Below are positions 29,530 through 38,806 of a stretch of 47,389 nt of DNA, in pieces. Numbering within the stretch: the stretch's first letter is position 1; the number at the start of each line of letters is the position of its first letter. Position numbers and translations under genes: made by a program. The DNA lies in assembly GCA_947459185.1 (NCBI GenBank), contig CANHCU010000015.1, positions 1 through 47,389 of the forward strand. The letters run 5' to 3'. The stretch is from Planctomycetaceae bacterium. GTDB lineage: Bacteria; Planctomycetota; Planctomycetia; Pirellulales; UBA1268. Under the pieces are notes generated by a model. That model worked only from the letters and a program-made list of their open reading frames with translations, ran no database searches and had not been told where the DNA came from.

Positions 29530-30450
29530 ATGCTACGACCTTACTCCGTTCGCCGTGCCCGCCTGCCATGGATGGTGAGGCTGCTCTCCTGTTTCATGCT
29601 CGGCGCCTGCTCCACGCCCGTGCTTGCCCAGCCCTACAATCCCTACGCCGACGGACACGATCCGCTGCCTCCCGTCGCGGCGGACGGCACCCTCCACTGG
29701 GGCACGTTCTACAAATCTGCCGCCATCCAAAAGAGCTACGAGCGGCTCTGGGGGCTGGGGGCCTGCCGCGGAACGAACAAGGCAATCACGGTGCCGGTCG
29801 AACGAAACAAAATGGTCATCGACAACCTTCCCGAGGAGTCGTTCACCGGCCGGGTGCGAGCGACAACAGGCTCGCTGGCCGGCGGCATGGTGGCCTTTAC
29901 CGAAGGCGGCTCGGTCGATCCGTCCGCGGCCGTGCTGATCGCACAACTTCACCCGGCCGGCGTCACGCTGATGCAGGTGGGAGGCCGCACATCGGTGGCC
30001 GCCATCAAGCCTGGCACGACGGTCCGTCTGCGGGCACAGGTGGATGACAAGGGCCGTGCTGCGGAGCCGATCCAGGCGATCGAAATCGTCACACCACCTC
30101 GCGACTTTACGCCCGATCCGGTTCGCGTTCGCACACTTACCACCGTCGTTGGCACGGTGGTGCAGGTTCGCAACAAAACGCTTCAAGTGAAGGTGGACGC
30201 GGGCCGCATCCGCCGTCTCACCCTGCCGCTCGCCGACGACGCGGAGGTCATGATCGTCGATGCTGCGGAGGTCGATCTCATCGCGCCGGGAGACGAGGTG
30301 GAAGTTACTGGCCGACGATGGAGCGGCGAGGGGGCCATGGGGGCCGGGACAGTCTTCACTTCTCGGATCATCGTCACCAAAGCGCCGCTGAAATCGCCGT
30401 TGCCCGCCCAGCCGGGGCCAGACCAGCTGGGTCTCAAGAAAGCTCCGTGA
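29530..30450 (+). CDS. Secreted hypothetical protein (signal peptide)
   Basis: MLRPYSVRRARLPWMVRLLSCFMLGACSTPVLAQPYNPYADG; no recognised domain. Confidence 0.75.
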   Translation: MLRPYSVRRARLPWMVRLLSCFMLGACSTPVLAQPYNPYADGHDPLPPVAADGTLHWGTFYKSAAIQKSYERLWGLGACRGTNKAITVPVERNKMVIDNLPEESFTGRVRATTGSLAGGMVAFTEGGSVDPSAAVLIAQLHPAGVTLMQVGGRTSVAAIKPGTTVRLRAQVDDKGRAAEPIQAIEIVTPPRDFTPDPVRVRTLTTVVGTVVQVRNKTLQVKVDAGRIRRLTLPLADDAEVMIVDAAEVDLIAPGDEVEVTGRRWSGEGAMGAGTVFTSRIIVTKAPLKSPLPAQPGPDQLGLKKAP

Positions 30451-30598
30451 TCCAGGCCGCCTCCCGCCAACACTTTGGCCACCCTGCTGGAACCGGGGCC
30501 CCTGAAACCGGTAGAGTGTCACCGGCGGCGCCCTCGACACGGCGTTCGTCCGGCAACAGTGCCGCGCGGCGAGTGTCGCATCGTGCGGATCGGTTCAG

Positions 30599-31504
30599 AT
30601 GGCGGCATCGAAGAAATGGCTCGTGAGCGACGACCACCGCCTGCCCGTGGGGCAGATAGCGGCCCAAACGCTCCGCACACGCTTCGATGCCGTCTGGACG
30701 GAACTCCGGGCGTCCTGCACGATGTCGGACAACGCCGACCATGTTCATCAATTACGGGTGGCGACGCGACGCACCCTGGCCGCGTTCGATGCCTTTCACG
30801 CCATACTCCCCGCCAAACGCCGCGACTGGTTCGAAAAAAGGCTCCGGCGACTGCGTCGCGCGGCCGGCGAGGCCCGCGATCTCGACGTGCTCACCGCGCG
30901 TCTGGCAAGCAACAACGCGGTTCGGGCGCGATCCCGGCTGATCGCGATGCTTTCCAAACAGCGACGCAGGTCACGCGGTCCGATTCAGGAGCAGTTCGAA
31001 AAGCTCGTTGAAGCAGGCTGGAGGTCACGGGTCGATCGACTTCTCGAGGATGTCTGCAGCCGGCGACGTCGGCTCGGCTTTCGGACCTTTGCACGCCGGC
31101 GGTTCAAGCCGATGATCGCCTCGTTCTTCCAGCGTGCCGACCACAAACTGCACGACCCGGATGAGATCCATTCGCTGCGAATCGAAGGCAAAAAGCTTCG
31201 CTACTCGCTGGAGATCTTCGCCTCAATCTTTCCAGCCCGCGCCCTCGCCCGATGCCAGGAGTCTCTCGAGCAACTCCAGAAGACGCTGGGGGAGTTCACC
31301 GACCATGCGTCCGCGGCAAACCGCTTCGAACGCTGGGCACGAACCGCCGACGCAGGCCCCAATCGCGACATGCTCATCTCATTGTATGACGATGAGAACA
31401 GGCAGGCCGATATCGCCCGCAAGGCTTTTTCGAAGTGGTGGAGTCCTGTCCGCCGCCGGTCACTCCGCCGCCGCTTCGAACGCACCCTGCGGCGTTCCGC
31501 ATGA
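30599..31504 (+). CDS. CHAD domain-containing protein
   Basis: DHVHQLRVATRRTLAAFDAFHAILPAKRRDWFEKRLRRLRRAAGEARDLDVL; IHSLRIEGKKLRYSLEIFASIF. Confidence 0.9.
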   Translation: MAASKKWLVSDDHRLPVGQIAAQTLRTRFDAVWTELRASCTMSDNADHVHQLRVATRRTLAAFDAFHAILPAKRRDWFEKRLRRLRRAAGEARDLDVLTARLASNNAVRARSRLIAMLSKQRRRSRGPIQEQFEKLVEAGWRSRVDRLLEDVCSRRRRLGFRTFARRRFKPMIASFFQRADHKLHDPDEIHSLRIEGKKLRYSLEIFASIFPARALARCQESLEQLQKTLGEFTDHASAANRFERWARTADAGPNRDMLISLYDDENRQADIARKAFSKWWSPVRRRSLRRRFERTLRRSA

Positions 31505-32658
31505 AACGACCTGCCCCCCGCGACACCCCCTCCTCCGACGTCACATTCTCGCGCCGCCTGCCTGCCGTGGCCGTGCAGATCGGAATCGCTCTGGCCGCAG
31601 CGGCGCTTGTGTGGGCGATCAGTTCGACAGCCCTCGACCGCGCCGACGGGAGGCCTCGGGCTGGCATCGGTGGGTTTCAGCCGACCGCAGCCGACTCCCA
31701 GTCGGCACCACGGGAATCGCCTGCGGATATGGCCTGGATTCCTGGAGGCGAGTTCTCGATGGGCTGCGCCGACCCACGCGGGCAGCCGTTTGGTGGCCCC
31801 GACCCGATGCGGGACGCACGTCCGATTCATCCTGTGCGTGTCGATGGCTTTTGGATGGATCGCACGGAGGTGACAAACGACCGCTTTGCTGAGTTCGTTG
31901 CCGCGACAGGCTACGTCACGGTGGCGGAACGACCGCCCAGACAAGAGGATTTTCCTGATGCACCCCCTGAAAACCTTGTCGCTGGCTCTCTGGTCTTCAC
32001 ACCACCGTCAGCCCCCGTCCCGCTGACCAATCATTACGTCTGGTGGAACTACGTGGTGGGGGCGGACTGGCGGCATCCCACCGGCCCTGCGAGTTCGATC
32101 GAGGGCCATGGCAACGATCCCGTGGTGCAGATCGCGTACGAAGACGCGACGGCGTTCGCGGCGTGGGCCGGCAAACGGCTCCCCACGGAAGCCGAGTGGG
32201 AATTCGCGTCCCGCGGCGGGCTCGCTGGCAACCTGTATCCCTGGGGCAATGCGTTCCGCCCCGGCGGCCGACACATGGCCAACACCTGGCAGGGGCGGTT
32301 TCCACTGGAGAATACCGCCGCTGACGGCTACGCCGCCGTGGCGCCGGTGGGATGTTTTCCGGCCAATGCCTACGGACTCCACGACATGTCGGGGAACGTC
32401 TGGGAGTGGTGTTCCGATTGGTATCGCCACGATGCGTATGCCACGGCCTTCGCCGCGGGCAAGCCCGAGCGAAATCCGATCGGTCCAGCCGACAGCTTCG
32501 ACCCCCAGGAACCGCACGAAAAGAAACGCATTCTACGTGGCGGTTCCTTTCTCTGCTCCGACGAATACTGCGCCCGCTACATCGTGGGCACCCGCGGCAA
32601 AGGCGAGCCCTCGAGCGGCTGCAACCACATCGGCTTCCGGTGCGTGAAGCCTCGGTAG
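31501..32658 (+). CDS. Formylglycine-generating enzyme (SUMF1/FGE-sulfatase family), membrane-anchored or exported
   Basis: MAWIPGGEFSMGCADP; MDRTEVTNDRFAEFVAATGYVT; KRLPTEAEWEFASRGG; SGNVWEWCSDWY; LCSDEYCARYIVGTRG...GCNHIGFRCVK; N-terminal TM segment; ATGA overlap with the CHAD gene. Confidence 0.92.
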   Translation: MKRPAPRDTPSSDVTFSRRLPAVAVQIGIALAAAALVWAISSTALDRADGRPRAGIGGFQPTAADSQSAPRESPADMAWIPGGEFSMGCADPRGQPFGGPDPMRDARPIHPVRVDGFWMDRTEVTNDRFAEFVAATGYVTVAERPPRQEDFPDAPPENLVAGSLVFTPPSAPVPLTNHYVWWNYVVGADWRHPTGPASSIEGHGNDPVVQIAYEDATAFAAWAGKRLPTEAEWEFASRGGLAGNLYPWGNAFRPGGRHMANTWQGRFPLENTAADGYAAVAPVGCFPANAYGLHDMSGNVWEWCSDWYRHDAYATAFAAGKPERNPIGPADSFDPQEPHEKKRILRGGSFLCSDEYCARYIVGTRGKGEPSSGCNHIGFRCVKPR

Positions 32659-32675
32659 CTCGGTGGTGCTGCGCC

Positions 32676-32871
32676 GCCGGGGACAGCAGAAGTACTTCGT
32701 CCGCCGTTCCCCGGCTACCCAAGACGGCATGGCAGGATGTCATGCGCAGCACCAGCAAACTGCGTTTGCCAAGAAAAAACGACACGATGTCGTGTTTTTC
32801 GTAGAGGCAGCTCCTCGAGCTTCCGCCGATCCCCGGCTCCCGTCTACACGCGAAACATGGCATCCTGCCAT
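32676..32871. repeat. Composite palindromic intergenic repeat element (FGE 3' region)
   Basis: GCCGGGGACAGCAGAAGTACTTCGTCCGCCG (32676-32706), ATGTCGTGTTTTTCG (32787-32801), GCTCCTCGAGCTTCCGCCGATCCCCGGCTC (32810-32839), ATGGCATCCTGCCAT (32857-32871). Confidence 0.8.
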
Positions 32872-32954
32872 TTTCGCTTGGCGGGCCTCCGCCCGCTGGT
32901 GCTAACCCGGCCCTCCGGGCCTGGCGCTGTATCGCTATGCGTCCTGCTGAATCC

Positions 32955-33091
32955 GTGAGGGGCTGCCCATGCCACGAGAGCCGGCGTTGCTGACAAGCGC
33001 AGGCAGGATGCCGGAGCGCAGTCAGCATCGAGTGAGCGAAGGCAGGATGCCGTAGCGAACGTCCGGCGACGTGGCATGGGCAGCCCCTCAC
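32955..33091. repeat. 137-bp element bounded by perfect 22-bp inverted repeats
   Basis: GTGAGGGGCTGCCCATGCCACG (32955-32976) and its exact reverse complement (33070-33091); internal direct repeats GGCAGGATGCCGGAGCG/GGCAGGATGCCGTAGCG. Confidence 0.9.
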
Positions 33092-34857
33092 CGCTTCATC
33101 AGTTTTCGGAGGCCGGCGAGGGTTCGGGTGTTGGCAACGTCGCTGGCCTCGAGGCCGGCGCGGCGGGCCTGAAGCACGCCGCACCGCATCATGTCGAGTC
33201 CCCGCGTCGAATGCGCATCGGTGGAGATCACGATCTTGACGCCCGCTTTTTTCGCGGCGGCTGCGTGATGCTCGTTGAGGTCGAGTCGCCACGGGTTGGC
33301 ATTGATCTCCAGAAACGTTCCCGTCCGCGCCGCGGCGGCGATCACCGCCTCGATATCGACGTCGTACGGCGGACGACGGTTGAGTAGCCGCCCGGTGGGA
33401 TGGCCGATCACGCTCACGTGAGGGTTCTCGATCGCCTCGATGATCCGGGCCGTGATCTGCTCCCGGGGCTGATTCTGCCCGTAATGCAGACTGGCGACCA
33501 CCCAATCCGCCTTCCCCAAAACGTCATCGGGAAGGTCGAGCCCCCCCTTCTCCAGCATGTCAACCTCGATCCCCTTCAGCACCACGATCGGCGGGCTGCC
33601 TTCCTCGGCCAGTGATTCATTGAGCCGATCGATATCGTCCCATTGTTTCAAGAGCCGACCTTTGTCGAGGCCGCGGGCCATCGTCACCCGCTGGCCATGA
33701 TCGGTGATCGCGATGTAGTGAAGCCCGCGGGCGATCGCCGCACGGACCATCTCCGCGAGCGTGTCCTCGCCGTCGGTGGCAGTGGTGTGCATGTGGAGAT
33801 CGCCGCGCAGATCGGCCAGTTCCACCAGCGCAGGCAGCGTGCCGCGTTCGGCCTCTTTGATTTCGTCGCGAGCCTCGCGAAGTTCTGGCGGCACCCATGG
33901 CAGCCCCACCGCACCGTAGACGTCCTGCTCGGTGGCACCAGCGACCAACGCTCTTTTGCTGGGCTTCGTGTCGCCCTCGGCTTCCGAGCCAAGTGTAAAG
34001 ACGCCGTATTCGTTGATCGTCAGCCCCCGGTCGCGGGCCAACGATCGTAGCCGCACATTGTGCTCCTTCGAACCGGTGAAATACTGGAGCGCCGCCCCGA
34101 ATGAGTCGTGTTCGACGACCCGTAAATCGATTTGCACGCCCCGTGGCCCGCGGACGCTCGTCTTTGTCTCCCCACGGAGCAACACCGCCGACGTCTCGTT
34201 CCAGGCGTGCAGCCTGTCCATGACGGCGACGGAGTCGTCACTGTCCACGACAAAATCGAGATCGCCCACCGTCTCCCGGCCCCGCCGCCAGCTGCCTGCC
34301 CCTTCGATCCGTCGTACCTGCGGGCACCCGCGCATCCAGACAAGCACGTCCTGCACGATCGCGTCGGCTTCCTGCCAGAGCAGCCGGGCATGCTCAGGGT
34401 CCTTGGCAAAGGCGATGTTTCCCAGAATCGCCGCTTGGGTTTTCGCCCCAAATCCTTTCACGCCCGCGACCTGTCCATCACGACAGGCTTTTTCCAACGC
34501 GTCGAGGGAGTCGATACCCAACTGATCGACCAACAGCTTCACCTTCTTAGGGCCAAGCCCAGGCACCCGCATCAGCTGAAACACCACAGCCGGCACCGCC
34601 TTTTGCAGGTCGGTCAGCAGCGGCAGCCCGCCCGTGTCCAGAAGCGTGCCGATCTTCTCCGCCAGGTCGCTTCCGACGCCCTCGAGGTCAGTCAGGGAGC
34701 GACCGGAATCGTCCCGGACGGCGGCCAGCGACTCGACCATGCCGTCGATGGTCCGGGCGGCGTTGCGGTATGCCCGCACGCGGAAGACATTGCCCCCCTG
34801 ATACTCGAGCAGATCGGCGACCTGCTCGAACGTGGCTGCGATCTCGGCATTCGTCAC
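33088..34857 (-). CDS. polX: DNA polymerase X family with PHP domain (PolX)
   Basis: MTNAEIAATFEQVADLLEYQGGNVFRVRAYRNAARTIDGM; PGLGPKKVKLL; DLRGDLHMHTTATDGEDTLAEMV; VVISTDAHSTRGLD. Confidence 0.95.
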   Translation of the reverse strand: MTNAEIAATFEQVADLLEYQGGNVFRVRAYRNAARTIDGMVESLAAVRDDSGRSLTDLEGVGSDLAEKIGTLLDTGGLPLLTDLQKAVPAVVFQLMRVPGLGPKKVKLLVDQLGIDSLDALEKACRDGQVAGVKGFGAKTQAAILGNIAFAKDPEHARLLWQEADAIVQDVLVWMRGCPQVRRIEGAGSWRRGRETVGDLDFVVDSDDSVAVMDRLHAWNETSAVLLRGETKTSVRGPRGVQIDLRVVEHDSFGAALQYFTGSKEHNVRLRSLARDRGLTINEYGVFTLGSEAEGDTKPSKRALVAGATEQDVYGAVGLPWVPPELREARDEIKEAERGTLPALVELADLRGDLHMHTTATDGEDTLAEMVRAAIARGLHYIAITDHGQRVTMARGLDKGRLLKQWDDIDRLNESLAEEGSPPIVVLKGIEVDMLEKGGLDLPDDVLGKADWVVASLHYGQNQPREQITARIIEAIENPHVSVIGHPTGRLLNRRPPYDVDIEAVIAAAARTGTFLEINANPWRLDLNEHHAAAAKKAGVKIVISTDAHSTRGLDMMRCGVLQARRAGLEASDVANTRTLAGLRKLMKR

Positions 34858-34949
34858 GGCGTGCCTCTGGACAACGATCTGGGAACCATCACCGCGGATG
34901 CGGGCGGCATCTCGCAGAGTCCCGAGTCGTCATCGTATCAGGCCAGACG

Positions 34950-36122
34950 CTACTGCACGCGGCCGGGCAGCGAGGCCGTCGGGTAGCCCGTGGGCCGTGC
35001 CATCTGCGACGGATGCCATCCAGTGGTGTGCTGCCATGATGGAGTGTGTCCGGTCGGTTCGAGCAGTTTCGGGAATGCGCCCGTGGCAGGGTTGGGGCCT
35101 CCGCCAGGGAGAACCGGCATGCCATTGCTGTCAGTGGTGCTCGTGCTGCCCGTGCCATTCCCACTCATGGGGGCCAGCGACGGAGCCGGCGTGCCGTTGG
35201 CGGGGGCCCGATACGGCTGCATCATTGGCGCGGTGATTCCCGGGCCAACGGGAGTGGTGGGTGCGGTCGAAGCTGCGGAGCCAGCTCCATTCGCTGCCGG
35301 CGTCCGCTGCAGTTCGGGAATCGGCTTCAGCGACGGTGTCGGCGAGAGCATCGGCGGGGCGGTGGGCTGAGGCTGCACAGCAGCAGGCGCGGGTGCCGCG
35401 TACGTGCCGCTCTGTGGCACGACCGGCTGCTGGAAGGTCGGCTGCTGGTAGACAGGCTGTTGCATGCCCTGCTGCGGCACCATAGCGGGCGCCATCGCCG
35501 GGGCTGCGATGTTCTGCGGCTGCCCAGGCTGGATCATTTGCTGCGGCACATCGGCTCCGGCAGCGCCCCAGGCCTGCGGAGTCGTCTGGACGGTAGAAGC
35601 GAACGGACTCGACACCGCGCCTGCGGTGGTGGGCGCCATCATCGGCGCCGTCGCCGCTCCCGGCACGCCGTAGGCACCAGGCGCCGAGTATCCAGGCTGC
35701 ATCTGCACGTACTTGGTCGAGTAGACCGCCCGATACTGCGTCACCGGCACATTCACCGGCTGCTGCACGTACTGAGTTACCTGCTCCATGCAATCCCGCG
35801 GGCATCCGGTGCAGGGATCAATTTCGCTCGACGGCTTGTAGCTGGTGACAGGCACGCACTGGTACTGCGTCCGGTAGGTGGTCTCGGGCACGTAGCTCAC
35901 CTGCTGCACCGGCACGACGACTGGCGGCGGCGGTGCCGGGATCGGAGCCGCGACGGGCGCGTAGATCGGCGCAGGGACCGGCGCCACCGCATATGCCGCC
36001 GGCGCCTTGCGGCAGCCCGCAAAAAGTTCGGAGAGGCAGCACTGTGCCTCGCACGCGGACGGCATCATGCATGCCGTACCGCCTGCCAACAGCACAATAA
36101 AGAGGGGACGCCGGATTCTCAT
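34950..36122 (-). CDS. Secreted/lipoprotein-like Pro/Gln/Ala-rich hypothetical protein
   Basis: Signal-like N-terminus MRIRRPLFIVLLAGGTACMMPSACEAQCC; repeated VTxY/VPVTQY motifs; low-complexity PAQ tail. Confidence 0.7.
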   Translation of the reverse strand: MRIRRPLFIVLLAGGTACMMPSACEAQCCLSELFAGCRKAPAAYAVAPVPAPIYAPVAAPIPAPPPPVVVPVQQVSYVPETTYRTQYQCVPVTSYKPSSEIDPCTGCPRDCMEQVTQYVQQPVNVPVTQYRAVYSTKYVQMQPGYSAPGAYGVPGAATAPMMAPTTAGAVSSPFASTVQTTPQAWGAAGADVPQQMIQPGQPQNIAAPAMAPAMVPQQGMQQPVYQQPTFQQPVVPQSGTYAAPAPAAVQPQPTAPPMLSPTPSLKPIPELQRTPAANGAGSAASTAPTTPVGPGITAPMMQPYRAPANGTPAPSLAPMSGNGTGSTSTTDSNGMPVLPGGGPNPATGAFPKLLEPTGHTPSWQHTTGWHPSQMARPTGYPTASLPGRVQ

Positions 36123-36184
36123 CTCACACTCCTGAAGCTCGGTGGGCCGACCAGCCGGTCACGCCGGCTCGATCACCATCTTCC

Positions 36185-36901
36185 CTAGCCTAGGTTGCGC
36201 TCTGGTGCGCCTGCGTAAGAAAAGCCGTCTGCGAATTCATGAATTCCGTGACGGCCGCCGTCAGAACCGTCATGGCCGTCAGGACCGGTGCCCACGACCG
36301 CACGGACGCGGCGTCGGCCCGCCTCGAACCGGTCATAGAGCGCGTAGAGCGACTCGCGAAGATTGCCGCTGTGGTTGGCAAATGCCGCATCGATGTCGGC
36401 CTCGCAGATCAGCGTCCCGTGCCAATCCGGGTAATGCGGAAGGCTGCGGACAATGGCACGCAGCAGGCTCGCACTCGTGCCGCACCGCGTGAGTTCCGGC
36501 ATGCCCACTCCACGGTGCGACGTCACAAGCAGCCCACAGCCCGAGAGGCGGGCGGCCAGTCGCAGCAGGATCCGGGTGGCAGGGCCAATGCATTCCCAAC
36601 TGTCGATGCAGATCGTCGCACCGGCCACCGACTGGCAGATCGCCCGCCAGGCCGCCAGGCCGTCCCGCCACGAACGCAGACGGAAGCGCGGCGACTGACC
36701 ACCACGGCGTTCGATCGCCTCGGCGAGATGCGCCAGCAGCGTCGACTTGCCGCTGCCGTGAGGGCCGACGATGGCCGCCGTGCCGCCGAGATCCCGGAGC
36801 CGTTCAAGCAGCCCTTCGACATCGACAGGCCGGCCCGCGTCATCGAGCTGCTCGATCCTTCCCGGCCGAGTGAATCGTGTTGAAAATGGGTTCGACACCA
36901 T
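36185..36901 (-). CDS. Small P-loop ATPase
   Basis: AAIVGPHGSGKSTLLAHLAEAIE (Walker A), ATICIDSWECI (Walker B-like). Confidence 0.7.
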   Translation of the reverse strand: MVSNPFSTRFTRPGRIEQLDDAGRPVDVEGLLERLRDLGGTAAIVGPHGSGKSTLLAHLAEAIERRGGQSPRFRLRSWRDGLAAWRAICQSVAGATICIDSWECIGPATRILLRLAARLSGCGLLVTSHRGVGMPELTRCGTSASLLRAIVRSLPHYPDWHGTLICEADIDAAFANHSGNLRESLYALYDRFEAGRRRVRAVVGTGPDGHDGSDGGRHGIHEFADGFSYAGAPERNLG

Positions 36902-36913
36902 GGCACGCTTCCG

Positions 36914-37342
36914 TCAGGCCCTCGATTCCGAAAGACGGGCGGGTGGAATCCGCCCGAGGACGAAGACGTGCTCCGACACGAAGTCGCGGGAGCCGTCAAA
37001 GAACAGCCGCACCCGGACGCACCAGCGGACCTTGACGATCAGCCCTTCGTAGGACAGCGGGCTCTGTGGCAAGGGCGTTGAGAATGCGCCGGTCGACAAT
37101 GCCGGTGGCATCATTGCACGGTCCGTGATCCGCTGGAAGAAATGCACCCCGAGATCCTCCTCGCCCTTTCCCTCGGTGTACCACAGGACGGAGTGCTCGA
37201 TCGCACGGATGCGTTCTCCATCACAGCCCTCGATGCGGTAACGGACGGCGACCTGGTCACGGGGCTCATGCTGACGATGTGGCCTGTCAAACTGCACCTC
37301 GACTCTCGGCATGGCCTGGCTGCGGTCGGCTGCGGTGTTCAT
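36914..37342 (-). CDS. Hypothetical beta-rich protein, possibly arrestin-like
   Basis: MNTAADRSQAMPRVEVQFDRPHRQHEPRDQVAVRYRIEG...; start overlaps the upstream stop (ATGA). Confidence 0.6.
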   Translation of the reverse strand: MNTAADRSQAMPRVEVQFDRPHRQHEPRDQVAVRYRIEGCDGERIRAIEHSVLWYTEGKGEEDLGVHFFQRITDRAMMPPALSTGAFSTPLPQSPLSYEGLIVKVRWCVRVRLFFDGSRDFVSEHVFVLGRIPPARLSESRA

Positions 37343-38745
37343 CGTGTCACCTCGGTCGATCGCAACGCATCGCGGGACGCCAGCGGTCGAGGCGGTGGCG
37401 CAGCCAACTCGGCATTGGGAGGAAACACGACGACCGGGAAAATCCGGGAAAACGCAGGCCAGCGTTCCGGTGTGCCGCGCACGACGAGCCGCCAACGGAC
37501 GGCGTTATGGGCTGATGTGAAGGAATGCATGGCGTCCTGGGGAACTTCGACCACCGCCCGCGCCTCGAACCGGGAATGGGGCTCCGCGCTGACATCATGA
37601 AAATCCGCCACCGGCTGTTTCCAGACCACCACGTGCTCCGTGCGGGTGTCGGTTCCCTGCCGGAACGTTGCCTGCTCTTCCAATTCGAGCGACAGGGTGA
37701 GTGATCGAATCGTACCTGTGCCTCCCTGTGCAAGGAGAACGTCATACCGCCGACCGGGGAGCATCGGATGATCCGAAATTTCGAGTTGCGTCGGACCAAT
37801 AGCCGTCGCGAAAACGAGACTTCTTGCAAAGAGGACGCCTCCACCGATGCCAACGCCCAGAAACGGCACCAGAAGAGCAAACAGCCACCAGTCAATTCTG
37901 CCCCCCAACAGGTCCAAGCCGGCCCCCACGGCGAGCACGACGACAACGGCATTCCAGAGCACGGCGAACAATCCAAAGCCCACCAATGTCCAACTCTCAG
38001 GGCTTTCGATCGGCAGCCGATACCGCAGAATCGTCCCCGGTGAATTGACCAGATCGTCCCACACGGGAACGGCTGGATAGCCGGGAGCTGCCTGCGCCGG
38101 CTGGGCCAGCGGATCGAGCAGTTCGGAAAGTCCGACGGACGCAGCCCGGTGTTCCTCCGACTTGCCCCAGGCACGCAGGCCGCGGACCAGGCCCGTTCCA
38201 CCGATGAGAACGAGGGCGCCCGGCAGCAGGAGCGACAGCAGCCAGAGCCACCAGCTATAGCCACGCTGCAGCACCACCGTCTGGGGTGCCGATGGGTCAT
38301 ACCAGCACGTCGTCTCTTCACCGAGCTTCCATTCAGCGAGCCGACGCAACGCCGCCTCTCGGTCGGGGGTGTTCTCGGCGGACGGGCCGTGGCTCCACGA
38401 TTCACGCACGGTGCCGTCGGTCAGATACCGGACGCGGAGACAGGGTCGCCAACTCGTGATCACCGTGCCGGGAGGATCGGCGACGGTCGTTCGCGCCAAT
38501 CCCTTGGCGAGGATCGTGCCTTTGCTTTCACGAAACTCGTGGTTGATCCGCCACTCCGGAGCAGCCACGCCAGACACGAGGATCGCGCCGAAACAGAGGC
38601 CGGCCACCAGCAGCGTCCCGTGGAACAGACCGTCGCCAAAGACTCCCCAGTCCCGAGAGCCAGTCCGCCGATGGCCGCGTTTTTTTGCGAAAAATCGCGG
38701 CAGCCTCACGATCGATCTCCTGCGGGCCGACATGTCTATGTCCAT
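37339..38745 (-). CDS. DUF3592-like membrane protein
   Basis: GTILAKGLA...CLRVRYLTDGTVRESWSHG...AEWKLGEETTCWYDPSAPQTVVLQRGYSWWLWLLSLLLPGALVLIGG. Confidence 0.75.
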   Translation of the reverse strand: MDIDMSARRRSIVRLPRFFAKKRGHRRTGSRDWGVFGDGLFHGTLLVAGLCFGAILVSGVAAPEWRINHEFRESKGTILAKGLARTTVADPPGTVITSWRPCLRVRYLTDGTVRESWSHGPSAENTPDREAALRRLAEWKLGEETTCWYDPSAPQTVVLQRGYSWWLWLLSLLLPGALVLIGGTGLVRGLRAWGKSEEHRAASVGLSELLDPLAQPAQAAPGYPAVPVWDDLVNSPGTILRYRLPIESPESWTLVGFGLFAVLWNAVVVVLAVGAGLDLLGGRIDWWLFALLVPFLGVGIGGGVLFARSLVFATAIGPTQLEISDHPMLPGRRYDVLLAQGGTGTIRSLTLSLELEEQATFRQGTDTRTEHVVVWKQPVADFHDVSAEPHSRFEARAVVEVPQDAMHSFTSAHNAVRWRLVVRGTPERWPAFSRIFPVVVFPPNAELAAPPPRPLASRDALRSTEVTR

Positions 38746-38806
38746 GCAACGTCACACGCGGTGCATCTCCGCGCACCCGACGCTGCCCGCCTCCGAACCG
38801 TTCTCG

